Source: Sulfitobacter sp. F26204 (GTDB lineage Bacteria > Pseudomonadota > Alphaproteobacteria > Rhodobacterales > Rhodobacteraceae). Taken from it: a stretch of 64,000 bases of DNA. Position numbers and translations under genes: made by a program. Under the pieces are notes generated by a model. The model had not been told where the DNA came from. It ran no database searches and saw only the letters and a program-made list of their open reading frames with translations. This document shows positions 54,727-63,142 of the stretch, one piece after another (position 1 is the stretch's first letter; each line of letters opens with the position of its first letter). Location: assembly GCF_026410305.1 (NCBI RefSeq), contig NZ_JAPMLQ010000002.1:186001-250000 (forward strand). The letters are read 5' to 3'.

Positions 54727-55959
54727 TCAGGTCTTGTGCGCCGGTGCGCCGCCTTCAAAGGCATTGCCATTTACGTAATCGCATGGCGCGTCCTGCATTT
54801 GCAGATGCAGGTCGGTCCCGGTGTAGGGATGGGCCCGCGCCAGAACTTCGTCAACGTCGATGCCCAGACCGGGGGCAGTCGGGGCAGCAATGAAACCGTC
54901 TTCAACCTTGATGCTGCCTTTGATCAGTTGATCGTGGAACGGTGTTTCAATGGTTTCGGCCATCAGCAGGTTCGGAATGCTGACACCCAGATGAATATTG
55001 GCGGCCCATTCCACCGGTCCAGCATAGAGATGCGGTGCCATTTGGGCATTGTAAACCTCAGCCAAGGCCGCGACCTTTTTCATTTCCCATAGGCCACCGG
55101 CACGTCCCAATGCTGGTTGCAGAATGGTCGCTGCGCCGCTGCGTAACACCGGTGCAAACTCTGCCTTGGTGGTCAGGCGCTCACCGGTTGCAATCGGTAT
55201 GCGGAGGGAGCGGGCGACCTTTGCCATCTCTGCGGTATTGTCAGGCGGAATCGGTTCTTCGAACCAAAGGGGGGTGAAGGGTTCGAGGGCTTGACCCAAT
55301 CGGATTGCACCCGCAGTTGAAAACTGTCCGTGAGTACCAAAGAGCAGGTCCGCCTTGTCGCCGACCGCCGCGCGGATGGCTTTGCAAAAGGCCACGGATT
55401 GCGCAATGTCCGACATGGCAGGCATATGCCCGCCGCGCATCGTATAGGGGCCGGCCGGGTCGAATTTGACCGCGGTATAGCCACGTGCAACGCAATCAGA
55501 TGCGGATTCAGCCGCCATTTCGGGAGAGGTCCAAAAGGCGGTCGGATCATGGTGGGGCAAGGGATAAAGGTAGGTATAGGCCCGTACCCGTTCATTCATC
55601 ACACCGCCAAGCATGGCATAAACGGGACGATCGCGGTCTTTGCCCAGAATATCCCAACAGGCAATCTCAAGCCCCGAAAAAGCACCCATCACGGTCAGGT
55701 CAGGACGCTGTGTAAAGCCCGAAGAATAGACACGGCGGAACATGCGTTCGACATTTTCCGGATTTTCGTTCTGCAAATGACGGGTGAAGACGTCCTCGAT
55801 CACATGGCGCATCGCTTCGGGCCCGACTGACGAGGCATAACATTCGCCCCAACCGACGATGCCCGTATCCGTCGTCAGTTTGACCAATACCCAATAACGC
55901 CCCCCCCAACCTGGTGCGGGGGGGGATGTGATGATGACGTCCAGATCGTGCAATTTCAT
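54727..55959 (-). CDS. Enolase-superfamily enzyme (mandelate racemase/muconate lactonising type)
   Basis: 410 residues from MKLHDLDVIIT; an upstream in-frame ATG at 56004 is less likely. Capping domain about 1-120, barrel after. Catalytic acid/base and ligands: Lys165 in YTAVKFD, Glu234/Glu235 in FEEPIPP, Glu260 in TGERL, His310 in APH. The first metal ligand is not the usual DxN: the position reads LFGTHGQFST (207-216). Sugar-acid dehydratases or racemases are the likely group, substrate unknown. The gene holds eight-base C and G runs that fold on each other (55900-55925). Confidence 0.83.
   Translation of the reverse strand: MKLHDLDVIITSPPAPGWGGRYWVLVKLTTDTGIVGWGECYASSVGPEAMRHVIEDVFTRHLQNENPENVERMFRRVYSSGFTQRPDLTVMGAFSGLEIACWDILGKDRDRPVYAMLGGVMNERVRAYTYLYPLPHHDPTAFWTSPEMAAESASDCVARGYTAVKFDPAGPYTMRGGHMPAMSDIAQSVAFCKAIRAAVGDKADLLFGTHGQFSTAGAIRLGQALEPFTPLWFEEPIPPDNTAEMAKVARSLRIPIATGERLTTKAEFAPVLRSGAATILQPALGRAGGLWEMKKVAALAEVYNAQMAPHLYAGPVEWAANIHLGVSIPNLLMAETIETPFHDQLIKGSIKVEDGFIAAPTAPGLGIDVDEVLARAHPYTGTDLHLQMQDAPCDYVNGNAFEGGAPAHKT
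55900..55925. other. C8-N10-G8 foldback inside the enolase-superfamily gene
   Basis: On the plus strand 55900-55907 is eight C and 55918-55925 eight G. On the coding strand they give codons 12-20 (S-P-P-A-P-G-W-G-G). The two runs are perfect complements and can form an 8-bp all-GC hairpin early in the mRNA; each is also a candidate slippage tract. Confidence 0.85.
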
Positions 55960-56074
55960 GGCGGGGTCCCTGTTCCCGGGCCACATGGGCAGCCCCTGTT
56001 TCACTTGCGACCTTACATCCCCCGGCAGGTCGGTGGTGGTGATTAGGTTGAGGCCACAATCGCGGCGTCAGCCC

Positions 56075-57163
56075 TTAGCGTTCAAATATAATCACATTGC
56101 GCCGGGCTGCGCCGGTCTTGGTATCCGCAATGGCCTCATTGATCTGGTCCAGTGACCAGCGTCCAGAAATCAATTCGTCCAGCTTCAATCTACCTTGCAG
56201 GTAAAGGTCCACCATCCAGGGAATATCGCGCTGGATTACGACATCACCCATTTTGGAACCGACCATGCCTTGCCCAGTCGCTGCCAGCATCACGGGTTCG
56301 TAGCTCGACATTGCGCCGGAATGGGGCATGCCGACCATGATCACCTTGCCGCCCATCGCCAGATAGCGCGGTGCCTGATCATAGGCAGGGATTGCGCCAA
56401 CGGTAACAATCACTGCATCGGCCCCTCGGCCCATTGCGCTTTGTGCAGCGCGCCATGGTTTGCCGCTGGTCGCCAGAACGCCGTCTGTCGCGCCGAATTC
56501 CATGGCCACGTCAAGTTTTTCCGCACTCATGTCAACGGCAACAATGCGTCGTGCACCGGCGATGCGGGCCCCCTGAATGGCGTTCAGCCCGACGCCGCCT
56601 GCGCCGATCACGACAACGTCCTGTCCTGCTCGCAAGCCAGCTGCGTTCACCACAGCACCCACACCCGTGATCACACCGCAGGCAATCAGGGCTGCGGCGT
56701 CTTTGGGAATGTCGTCGCTTATTTTGACCACCTGTGCCTGTTCCACAACGACCTTTTCCGCAAAGGCACCAGAGGCCATCGCCTGATGCAGCTTGCCGCC
56801 ATCGGCGGTTTTCAACGGGCCATGATCTCCGTCATAGGGCGTTTCGCAGACCGTGGGCTTGCCACTCGCGCAGGAAGGACAGCTCCCACAGGCCCGAATC
56901 AAGGTGACGATGACGCTGTCACCCGTTGCCAGCCCACGCACGTTGGCGCCAACCGCGCTGACACGTCCAGCGGCTTCGTGCCCGTATACCGCAGGCAAAG
57001 AGCCGCCCCATGCGCCATCGGCAAAGGAAATGTCGGAATGACAAATGGCGACGGCATCCAGGGTAACTTCAACTTCGCTACCTTCTGGCGCGCGAAGTTC
57101 GACATCCTCGATCACCAACGGCGCCCCGAAGGCATATGCGACTGCAGCTTTGACTTTTGGCAC
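56075..57163 (-). CDS. Zinc-dependent alcohol dehydrogenase (class III-like MDR)
   Basis: 362 residues. Catalytic zinc ligands: Cys41-His42 in VAICHSD, His62-Glu63 in YGHEAAG. The structural zinc loop is RACGSCPSCASGKPTVCE with four Cys. Cofactor site VVIGAGGVGLNAIQGA; Asp after the second strand favours NAD. Substrate could be S-(hydroxymethyl)glutathione-like or another alcohol; the family cannot be fixed. It is 90 bases from the MFS gene upstream, and close to an operator-like GTAAC/GTTAC dyad. Confidence 0.87.
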   Translation of the reverse strand: MPKVKAAVAYAFGAPLVIEDVELRAPEGSEVEVTLDAVAICHSDISFADGAWGGSLPAVYGHEAAGRVSAVGANVRGLATGDSVIVTLIRACGSCPSCASGKPTVCETPYDGDHGPLKTADGGKLHQAMASGAFAEKVVVEQAQVVKISDDIPKDAAALIACGVITGVGAVVNAAGLRAGQDVVVIGAGGVGLNAIQGARIAGARRIVAVDMSAEKLDVAMEFGATDGVLATSGKPWRAAQSAMGRGADAVIVTVGAIPAYDQAPRYLAMGGKVIMVGMPHSGAMSSYEPVMLAATGQGMVGSKMGDVVIQRDIPWMVDLYLQGRLKLDELISGRWSLDQINEAIADTKTGAARRNVIIFER

Positions 57164-57240
57164 GTATCACCCTTTGAATTGCGTTTCTGTCAGGCTGACG
57201 CTGAAATCGGGCCGGTGCAAGCATCTAAACGACGTTTGAT

Positions 57241-57252
57241 GTAACCTGTTAC
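57241..57252. promoter_or_regulatory. Short palindrome GTAAC-CT-GTTAC upstream of the alcohol dehydrogenase
   Basis: A perfect 5-bp inverted repeat, 78 bases upstream of the alcohol dehydrogenase start and directly at the MFS stop. It is followed by GTCACGTC. Possibly an operator; unsupported by a known regulator. Confidence 0.3.
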
Positions 57253-57253
57253 G

Positions 57254-58465
57254 TCACGTCCGTTGGGCAGCTTTGTTGTGGCTGCGCAAAACGAACAGGC
57301 ACAGGGCCAGGATCATCAAGCTGCAGGCCACCAGAAAGGGGGCACCCGGCAGATAGAGGGGCGCGTCAGATCGGGTAAAATGTGCAAAGGTTGCGGTCAT
57401 TGCCAGGGGGGAGAGGATCATCGCCAGCGCATTGGCCGAGGTCAACGCCCCTTGCAATTCGCCCTGTGCATTATCCGCCACCTGGCGCGACATGATGCCA
57501 GTCAGTGCCGGCGGAATAACCCCGGCCAAGGCCGCTACGGGTGTCAGGGCCAGAATCGCTGTGCCATGGGGAACCAATGCAATTCCCGCATAGGTTCCGA
57601 TGGCAAAGAGCAGGCCAAAAATCACAGTGCCCCGTTCGCCGAGATGTTTGACCACCAGCCGGATCAACCCGCCTTGGACGACCGCCATCGTGACCCCGAA
57701 CAAGGCCAGTGACAGACCGATAAGGGAGGGCTCCCAGGCAAAGCGTTCCTGCCCGAAATAGGCCCAAACCGATGGGTATACGGCGAATGAAACGTTATAC
57801 AGGAAATAGACCGTCAACAGCAGGCGCACGCCGGGCAATCGCCCCAGGTGTTTGACCGCTCCGAATGGATTTGCGCGACGCCAGTCAAAGGCCCGCTGAC
57901 GTGCGGGAGTCAGGGTTTCCTTCAGCACGATAAAGCCAAATATCGTATTGCTGGCGGCCAGAAACGCAGCAGCCCAGAATGGCGCACGCGTGCCGTATTC
58001 TGCCAGAAATCCCCCCAGCACCGGCCCAAGGACAAAACCCATGCCGAAGCTTGCGCCGATCATGCCAAAGTTCTTAGTGCGTTCCGCAGGTTTCGAAATG
58101 TCCGCCATAAATGCCGAGGCCGTGGATTGGGTTGCGGATGTGATGCCACCGACAATGCGCCCCAACAGCAAAAGCCAAATGCTGCCGGCAAGGGCCATGA
58201 CGACATAGTCTGCCGCCATCACCACAAGGGAGGTCAGGATCACAGGGCGACGACCAAAGCGGTCTGACAAGCCGCCAATTACCGGCGCGAACATGAACTG
58301 CATCACCGCGAAAATTGTGGTCAGCAGGCCGCCCCAAAGCGCGGCCTGGCTGAGGTCGCCGCCATTCACCTCGCGGATCAGATCGGGCATGACGGGTATC
58401 ATCAGGCCGATGCCCATGGCATCAACCATGACGGTTATCATGATGAATAAAACGGCGGGGCGCAT
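57254..58465 (-). CDS. MFS transporter of the tetracycline-efflux (TCR) type
   Basis: 403 residues, 12 predicted helices. The A-motif GGLSDRFGRRPVILTSL lies between helices 2 and 3, and the N-terminus MVDAMGIGLMIPVMPDLI matches TetA/Bcr-like exporters. Inner-membrane H+-coupled antiporter. It begins three bases after pcaB, so it is in the pca operon and could export or import an aromatic acid or its lactone (inference) in preference to a drug. Confidence 0.85.
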   Translation of the reverse strand: MRPAVLFIMITVMVDAMGIGLMIPVMPDLIREVNGGDLSQAALWGGLLTTIFAVMQFMFAPVIGGLSDRFGRRPVILTSLVVMAADYVVMALAGSIWLLLLGRIVGGITSATQSTASAFMADISKPAERTKNFGMIGASFGMGFVLGPVLGGFLAEYGTRAPFWAAAFLAASNTIFGFIVLKETLTPARQRAFDWRRANPFGAVKHLGRLPGVRLLLTVYFLYNVSFAVYPSVWAYFGQERFAWEPSLIGLSLALFGVTMAVVQGGLIRLVVKHLGERGTVIFGLLFAIGTYAGIALVPHGTAILALTPVAALAGVIPPALTGIMSRQVADNAQGELQGALTSANALAMILSPLAMTATFAHFTRSDAPLYLPGAPFLVACSLMILALCLFVLRSHNKAAQRT

Positions 58466-58468
58466 TGC

Positions 58469-59794
58469 TCAGAGGGCTTTGGCGCGGGCGGCAAAGGCAA
58501 GCGCCTCGGCGGGCGCATCCCCCATTGCGCGGGCCGGATCAAAAATACCTCTGTCCAGATCGGGGTAATCTGCAAGGGCCAGGTCCGGCAGGGGGGTGCG
58601 CGTTTTGCGGGCTTCCAGACAAAGTGCCTTGCATGCGGCCTGGGCGTCCGGGCGTGGCATATGCCGGGCAAGGGCAAAGCTTAGAGCTTCGGCATGGATC
58701 AGCCCCAGATTGCCTTCCAGCGCGGCGCGCATCTGTACCGGATGCGGCGCCAATCCGGCACTCAGCGCCTTGGCGTGTTGCAATCCGGCTGCAAGGCTCA
58801 GGGTGATCTGAGGCACCAACATCCACTCCGCAAACCAGGCCGCGCCGTCGCGTTGGTGCTGATGCGCGGATGCGGCCTGCAGTCCCGCCCGCAGGCCTCC
58901 CATTTGATGATGCAGCGCCAACATGGCAGAAGGGCTGACCGGGTTCTGTTTTTGCGGCATGGTCGAAGAGGCACCCGTGCCGCCCAATGTTACCTCTGCC
59001 ACTTCGCTCGTGGTCAGACCGATCAATGTTTGCCCCATATGCCCCAGCGCTGCCAGTGTCTGCGCCTGCCAGTCAGCAATGCGTAATACCGGTGTGCGAT
59101 CCGTATGCCATGAACGGGCCGGATCATACAGGCCCAGAGCCCCTGCAAGTGCTGCGCGTGTGTCACTCGCCAGGGGACCAAGGGCAGAACCGGTTCCAGC
59201 AGCGCCTGATAAGGAAACAAGCAGCGAGGTGCGTCGCAGGGGTTCGAGGGCGGTCAAGGCATCAAGCATAGGTGCGCCAAATTGCGCGAGCAGCGCCCCC
59301 CAGGAGGTCGGCGTTGCCTGCTGGCCATAGGTGCGCGCCGTCATTGGCAGTTTCGCAAATTCTTCGGCCTGTTTGCCGAGCGCCGCGATGATGTCGCGCA
59401 GGTCCGTTTCTGCCAGAGCCAAGGCCTGCCTCAAGCGCAACATCAGTGCCGTATCTATTATGTCCTGCGAGGTCGCACCCCAATGCACGTATTGCGCATG
59501 TTCCGGAGCATTCATTTCTGCCCGAAAGGCGGCGACCAGACCGGGCACGCAGACGCCGTTTTCGCCCGTGGCTTTGGCAATCGCACCCGGATCTATTTGG
59601 ATTTCCATACTGGCGCGATGGATGGCGGCCGCTGAAATTTCGGGGATTACCCCGAGAGTGCCCTGCACTTTGGCCAAGGCACCTTCGACCAGCAGCATTG
59701 CGCGTATGGCTGCACTGTCTGAAAACAAGCGACCTGCGTCACCGGTTGTAAAGAGTTGCGCATATAGCGGGCTGTCAAACAGTGATGCGGCCAT
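58469..59794 (-). CDS. pcaB: 3-carboxy-cis,cis-muconate cycloisomerase
   Basis: Second step of the protocatechuate ortho pathway, making 4-carboxymuconolactone. 441 residues of the fumarase/aspartase superfamily: HWGATSQDIIDTALMLRL, and the signature loop GGTGASSTMPQKQNPVSP, with SAGPAGTGSALG-like residues around the third conserved block (VSLSGAAGTGSALGPLAS). The C-terminal domain is typical of PcaB. The start is 18 bases after the pcaC stop; pcaH/pcaG are not between them. Confidence 0.93.
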   Translation of the reverse strand: MAASLFDSPLYAQLFTTGDAGRLFSDSAAIRAMLLVEGALAKVQGTLGVIPEISAAAIHRASMEIQIDPGAIAKATGENGVCVPGLVAAFRAEMNAPEHAQYVHWGATSQDIIDTALMLRLRQALALAETDLRDIIAALGKQAEEFAKLPMTARTYGQQATPTSWGALLAQFGAPMLDALTALEPLRRTSLLVSLSGAAGTGSALGPLASDTRAALAGALGLYDPARSWHTDRTPVLRIADWQAQTLAALGHMGQTLIGLTTSEVAEVTLGGTGASSTMPQKQNPVSPSAMLALHHQMGGLRAGLQAASAHQHQRDGAAWFAEWMLVPQITLSLAAGLQHAKALSAGLAPHPVQMRAALEGNLGLIHAEALSFALARHMPRPDAQAACKALCLEARKTRTPLPDLALADYPDLDRGIFDPARAMGDAPAEALAFAARAKAL

Positions 59795-59812
59795 ATCTGG
59801 CGATTCCCAAAA

Positions 59813-60196
59813 TTATCTGTCGGTTGTCTCTTGGTCGCTCCAGACCTGTTTGGCAATCTTGATCGCATGGTTGGCCTTTGGCACGCCTGCGTAGATCGCA
59901 ACATGTTGGAAAGCTTCGATGATGTCGCTCTTGCTTGTCCCGGTGCGTTGAGCTGCGCGGACATGCATGGCAATCTCTTCAAAATTCCCGGTCGCGGCAA
60001 GCAAGGCCAGTGTCAGCATCGACCGTTCCCTGCGGGTGATCGCATCCGACGCCCAAACCGTGCCCCAGGCACCTTCCGTGATCAGGTCCTGAAACGGCAT
60101 GTCCTCTTGTGTCTTGTTCTTTTCAGCGCGGTTCACATGCTGGTTGCCCAGGACTTCGCGGCGCACTTCCATACCGCGTGCATATCGGTCAGACAT
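59813..60196 (-). CDS. pcaC: 4-carboxymuconolactone decarboxylase
   Basis: Decarboxylates 4-carboxymuconolactone to 3-oxoadipate enol-lactone. 127 residues of the CMD/AhpD-like fold: WGTVWASDAITRRERSMLTLALLAATGNFEEIAMHVRAAQRTG is the core, here given in part, with the His of EIAMHVRAA in the active site and AIYAGVPKANHAIKIAK near the end. Standard PcaC length. It starts within pcaD's last codons (8-base overlap). Confidence 0.94.
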   Translation of the reverse strand: MSDRYARGMEVRREVLGNQHVNRAEKNKTQEDMPFQDLITEGAWGTVWASDAITRRERSMLTLALLAATGNFEEIAMHVRAAQRTGTSKSDIIEAFQHVAIYAGVPKANHAIKIAKQVWSDQETTDR

Positions 60197-60977
60197 GGCC
60201 TGTTCCTTTCAGAAAATCACTCAGTATGGCGGCGTATTCCTCGGGTTTTTCAACGCAGGGCAAATGCCCGGCCTTGCGGATGAGATGAAATTTCGACCCC
60301 GGAATCAGGTCAAGGGTTTCGCGGACCAGATCAGGTGGGGTCGAGCCGTCCTCGTCGCCTGCGATACCCAGGGCAGGCAGGCGCAGCCCGCTGGTGGGGG
60401 TATAAAAATCTGTGCCTGAAATTGCGGCGCAACAGCCTGTATAGCCCCGGTCCTCGCCTCGCACCAGCATGTTGCGCCACAATTCCAGCTCGGGAGAGGT
60501 ACAGAATCCGGCCGAGAACCAGCGTTGCATCACCCCATCAGCAAGGGCTTCGATACCGCCGGTTTCCACAGCAGTAATCCGTTCCTCCCACATTGCGGGC
60601 GTGCCGATCTTGGCTGCGGTGTTGGACAGGACCATGGCGCGGATCAGATCCAGCCGTTTGACAGCCAACCCCTGAGCGATCATCCCGCCAATCGACAGAC
60701 CGACAAAGACGCAGCCTTTGACGTTCAAATGATCCAACAAGCGTTCTGCATCGGTGATCAATGCGCCCATCGAATAGGGCCCCTCAGGACAGGAGGACAG
60801 ACCGTGGCCCCGTTTGTCATACCGTATATAGCGCGGACCCTCGGGCAATAACGGCAATACCGCGTCCCAGAGCCGCATGTCGGTGCCCAGTGAATTGGCA
60901 AAAACCACCGGCGCACCATCCGCGGGGCCGTCGACGCGATAGTGCAGGCGGACATCGCCAGTGTCGAAAATCTTCAT
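60189..60977 (-). CDS. pcaD: 3-oxoadipate enol-lactonase
   Basis: Hydrolyses 3-oxoadipate enol-lactone to 3-oxoadipate. 262 residues of alpha/beta hydrolase fold: LGTDMRLW near the oxyanion hole, nucleophile elbow VFVGLSIGGMIAQGLAV (Ser), Asp in AGDEDGSTPP and His in KAGHLPCVEKPEEY. Canonical PcaD size and motifs. It is the upstream-most pca gene here, three bases after the EEP-family gene; the usual regulator PcaQ is not next to it. Confidence 0.92.
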   Translation of the reverse strand: MKIFDTGDVRLHYRVDGPADGAPVVFANSLGTDMRLWDAVLPLLPEGPRYIRYDKRGHGLSSCPEGPYSMGALITDAERLLDHLNVKGCVFVGLSIGGMIAQGLAVKRLDLIRAMVLSNTAAKIGTPAMWEERITAVETGGIEALADGVMQRWFSAGFCTSPELELWRNMLVRGEDRGYTGCCAAISGTDFYTPTSGLRLPALGIAGDEDGSTPPDLVRETLDLIPGSKFHLIRKAGHLPCVEKPEEYAAILSDFLKGTGHV

Positions 60978-60980
60978 GGG

Positions 60981-62174
60981 TCAGGTCTCCCGCAATTGTA
61001 TGGTTGCCATGATTTGCCCATGATCGGAGGCAAGCTTGTTATAGGGTGCTTCGGGATGGCTGCCATCGGTCAAGTGATCGTTGAGGACAGAGAAATAGGT
61101 CATCTCGCCAATGTGGTTTGGCCACTGCGGCAGGAAATGACGCGACATCAGAATTTGGTCGATACTTTCATAAATACCACCAAAGGCCGAAGTATAGACC
61201 ATATCGCGCAGGGACTTGCGTTCAAACTGACGTTCGGCGGAATGTAAACGCACGGCTTCGATTTCCTCAGTGATCTTGGCGCTTTCGGCGGCAGAGTAAC
61301 GATCCCCGCGGTGTTTCGCATCATGTCGCAGCATCCATGTATAATTCTTGAACGGCACCTCACCGCTGATGATCTCTGAACTCACCGCGTTTTCGCTGTC
61401 GTTCAAATCGCCCAACACTATTACCGGGCGGCCTTGTTGCAATTCACCGATGATGGCCCCGCGCAGCACCCAAGCCTCTGCCATACGACGCATTGCGGCA
61501 CGCGCAGCACCCAAGGCACGACCAACCGGGTCATAGTTGGTGAGGTCCGCTTCACTGGCGAAATCCGCGCCTTCAGGGCGGATGAATTCGCCCAGCTTGG
61601 ATTTCAGGTGACAGTTGAAAACGGTGATAACCTCGCCGCCCACGGGTACGCGCACCTTGAGTATCGGGCGGCTGAGTTTTCGAAGGGTGTAATGCCCGCC
61701 ATCTTCATCGTCAAATGTCTGAAAGGGAATTTTGAAAGGCGCGCCCAGATCCTGAATGATTTCAGGATCTTCGGCAAATCCTAGGCGTGAAAGCACGGCG
61801 ACACCGGGGCGACGATTTCCTGCTTCCGCGTCATGGATGTTGGGGGCAAAGGCGAGGGCGGCATTGCCATAATCGCCATAGCCCAGATGTCGAAAAATTG
61901 CCCGCTTGCGATACCGTTTGTCTGGACCGGGCAGTGCTTCGGCGTTGTTTTCCGCCCCAATGCGATCTGCGCGGGCAATGGTGCGGCGCAGGGCTTCTTC
62001 TTCGAATACTTCCTGAAAACCGATGATGTCGGCGTTCATTGTTACCAGTTGATCGGCCAGCCAATCCTCTTTCCATGCGTATTCTTCAGGGGTGTAGGAT
62101 TGGAACTTGTAATACTCACGATCCGCGCCAATCAGGTTTTTCACGTTGAAACTGGCGATGGTGAAAGCGCTCAT
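60981..62174 (-). CDS. Endonuclease/exonuclease/phosphatase-family protein
   Basis: 397 residues of the EEP fold: FTIASFNVKNLIG at the N-terminus with the metal-binding Asn, IIGFQEVFEEEALR with the catalytic Glu, VFNCHLKSKLGE and VIVLGDLNDSENAVSS carrying the His and Asp-Asn. Cleaves phosphodiester bonds in nucleic acids or phospholipids; the exact role is unknown. Its ATG overlaps the threonine-dehydratase stop (TGATG). Confidence 0.87.
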   Translation of the reverse strand: MSAFTIASFNVKNLIGADREYYKFQSYTPEEYAWKEDWLADQLVTMNADIIGFQEVFEEEALRRTIARADRIGAENNAEALPGPDKRYRKRAIFRHLGYGDYGNAALAFAPNIHDAEAGNRRPGVAVLSRLGFAEDPEIIQDLGAPFKIPFQTFDDEDGGHYTLRKLSRPILKVRVPVGGEVITVFNCHLKSKLGEFIRPEGADFASEADLTNYDPVGRALGAARAAMRRMAEAWVLRGAIIGELQQGRPVIVLGDLNDSENAVSSEIISGEVPFKNYTWMLRHDAKHRGDRYSAAESAKITEEIEAVRLHSAERQFERKSLRDMVYTSAFGGIYESIDQILMSRHFLPQWPNHIGEMTYFSVLNDHLTDGSHPEAPYNKLASDHGQIMATIQLRET

Positions 62175-63142
62175 CAGGCAAGCTCCAGAGCGCGGGCAAA
62201 GACAGCGGCGTCAACGTTCCCCCCTGAAATCGTGACGATCACATCATCGCCCTGAATTTCATCACCATGAAACAAAACCGCGGCAAGGGCGGCGGCACCT
62301 CCAGGTTCGGCAACTAATTTCAACCGGTTCCATGCATGCGCCATTGCGGCAAGCGCTTGGTCTTCGGTGATCACCAGTCCGGCACCGCATAAACGTTTCA
62401 TGATCGGGAAGGTCAGATCACCTGGTTGCGGCGTGATGATGGCGTCGCAAAGATTGCCGGAGGTCCTGAGATTGCGTTTGATTTCGCCGGCGTGCAGGGA
62501 CCGCGCCACATCGTCAAAGCCTTCGGGCTCGGCAGGCCTGACGCGCAGGCCTGGCGCTTCTGCTTCAAGAGCGAGTGCAATACCTGAGGTGAGGCCACCC
62601 CCGCCGCAACAGACAATGACCTGAGCATCTGTTATGCCCTGTTCGGTTGCCTGTTGCGCAATTTCCAACCCGCAGGTGCCTTGGCCCGCAATCACTTGCG
62701 GTTCATCAAAGGGCTTGATCAGGGTCAGGCCCCTTTCCTGGCTGATGCGCGCGCCGATCTCGTTACGGTCTTCGGTGTCGCGGTCGTAAGTGATGACTTC
62801 GGCACCATAGGCGCGGGTGTTTTCCAGTTTCATGGCGGGGCTGTCCGCAGGCATGACAATCACTGCCGAGGTGTCGTGCATCTTTGCCGCCAGCGCCACG
62901 CCTTGGGCGTGATTGCCGCTGGAAAAGGCGATGACACCTTTGGCGCGCACCTTGGGGTCAAGGGCGCTCAAGGCCGACCAGGCACCGCGAAACTTGAAAC
63001 TGCCTGTGAGTTGCAGACATTCGGCCTTTACCCAGACGCGCCGCCCCGCAAGGGCGTCCAGCAAAGGTGAATTCAAAAACGGTGTGCGCAATGCGTGCCC
63101 ATTCAGGCGTTCAGCGGCGGCACGTATCATGTCGATGTTCAT
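62174..63142 (-). CDS. Threonine dehydratase/serine racemase-like PLP enzyme
   Basis: 322 residues from MNIDMIRAAAERLNGH; AGGAG seven bases upstream and the four-base overlap with the preceding stop (ATGA) set this start. PLP lysine in TGSFKFRGAW, phosphate loop VCCGGGGLTSGIAL. Family includes IlvA-type threonine dehydratase, serine racemase and related ammonia-lyases; the lack of a C-terminal ACT domain favours a catabolic enzyme or racemase. Substrate not fixed. Confidence 0.86.
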   Translation of the reverse strand: MNIDMIRAAAERLNGHALRTPFLNSPLLDALAGRRVWVKAECLQLTGSFKFRGAWSALSALDPKVRAKGVIAFSSGNHAQGVALAAKMHDTSAVIVMPADSPAMKLENTRAYGAEVITYDRDTEDRNEIGARISQERGLTLIKPFDEPQVIAGQGTCGLEIAQQATEQGITDAQVIVCCGGGGLTSGIALALEAEAPGLRVRPAEPEGFDDVARSLHAGEIKRNLRTSGNLCDAIITPQPGDLTFPIMKRLCGAGLVITEDQALAAMAHAWNRLKLVAEPGGAAALAAVLFHGDEIQGDDVIVTISGGNVDAAVFARALELA

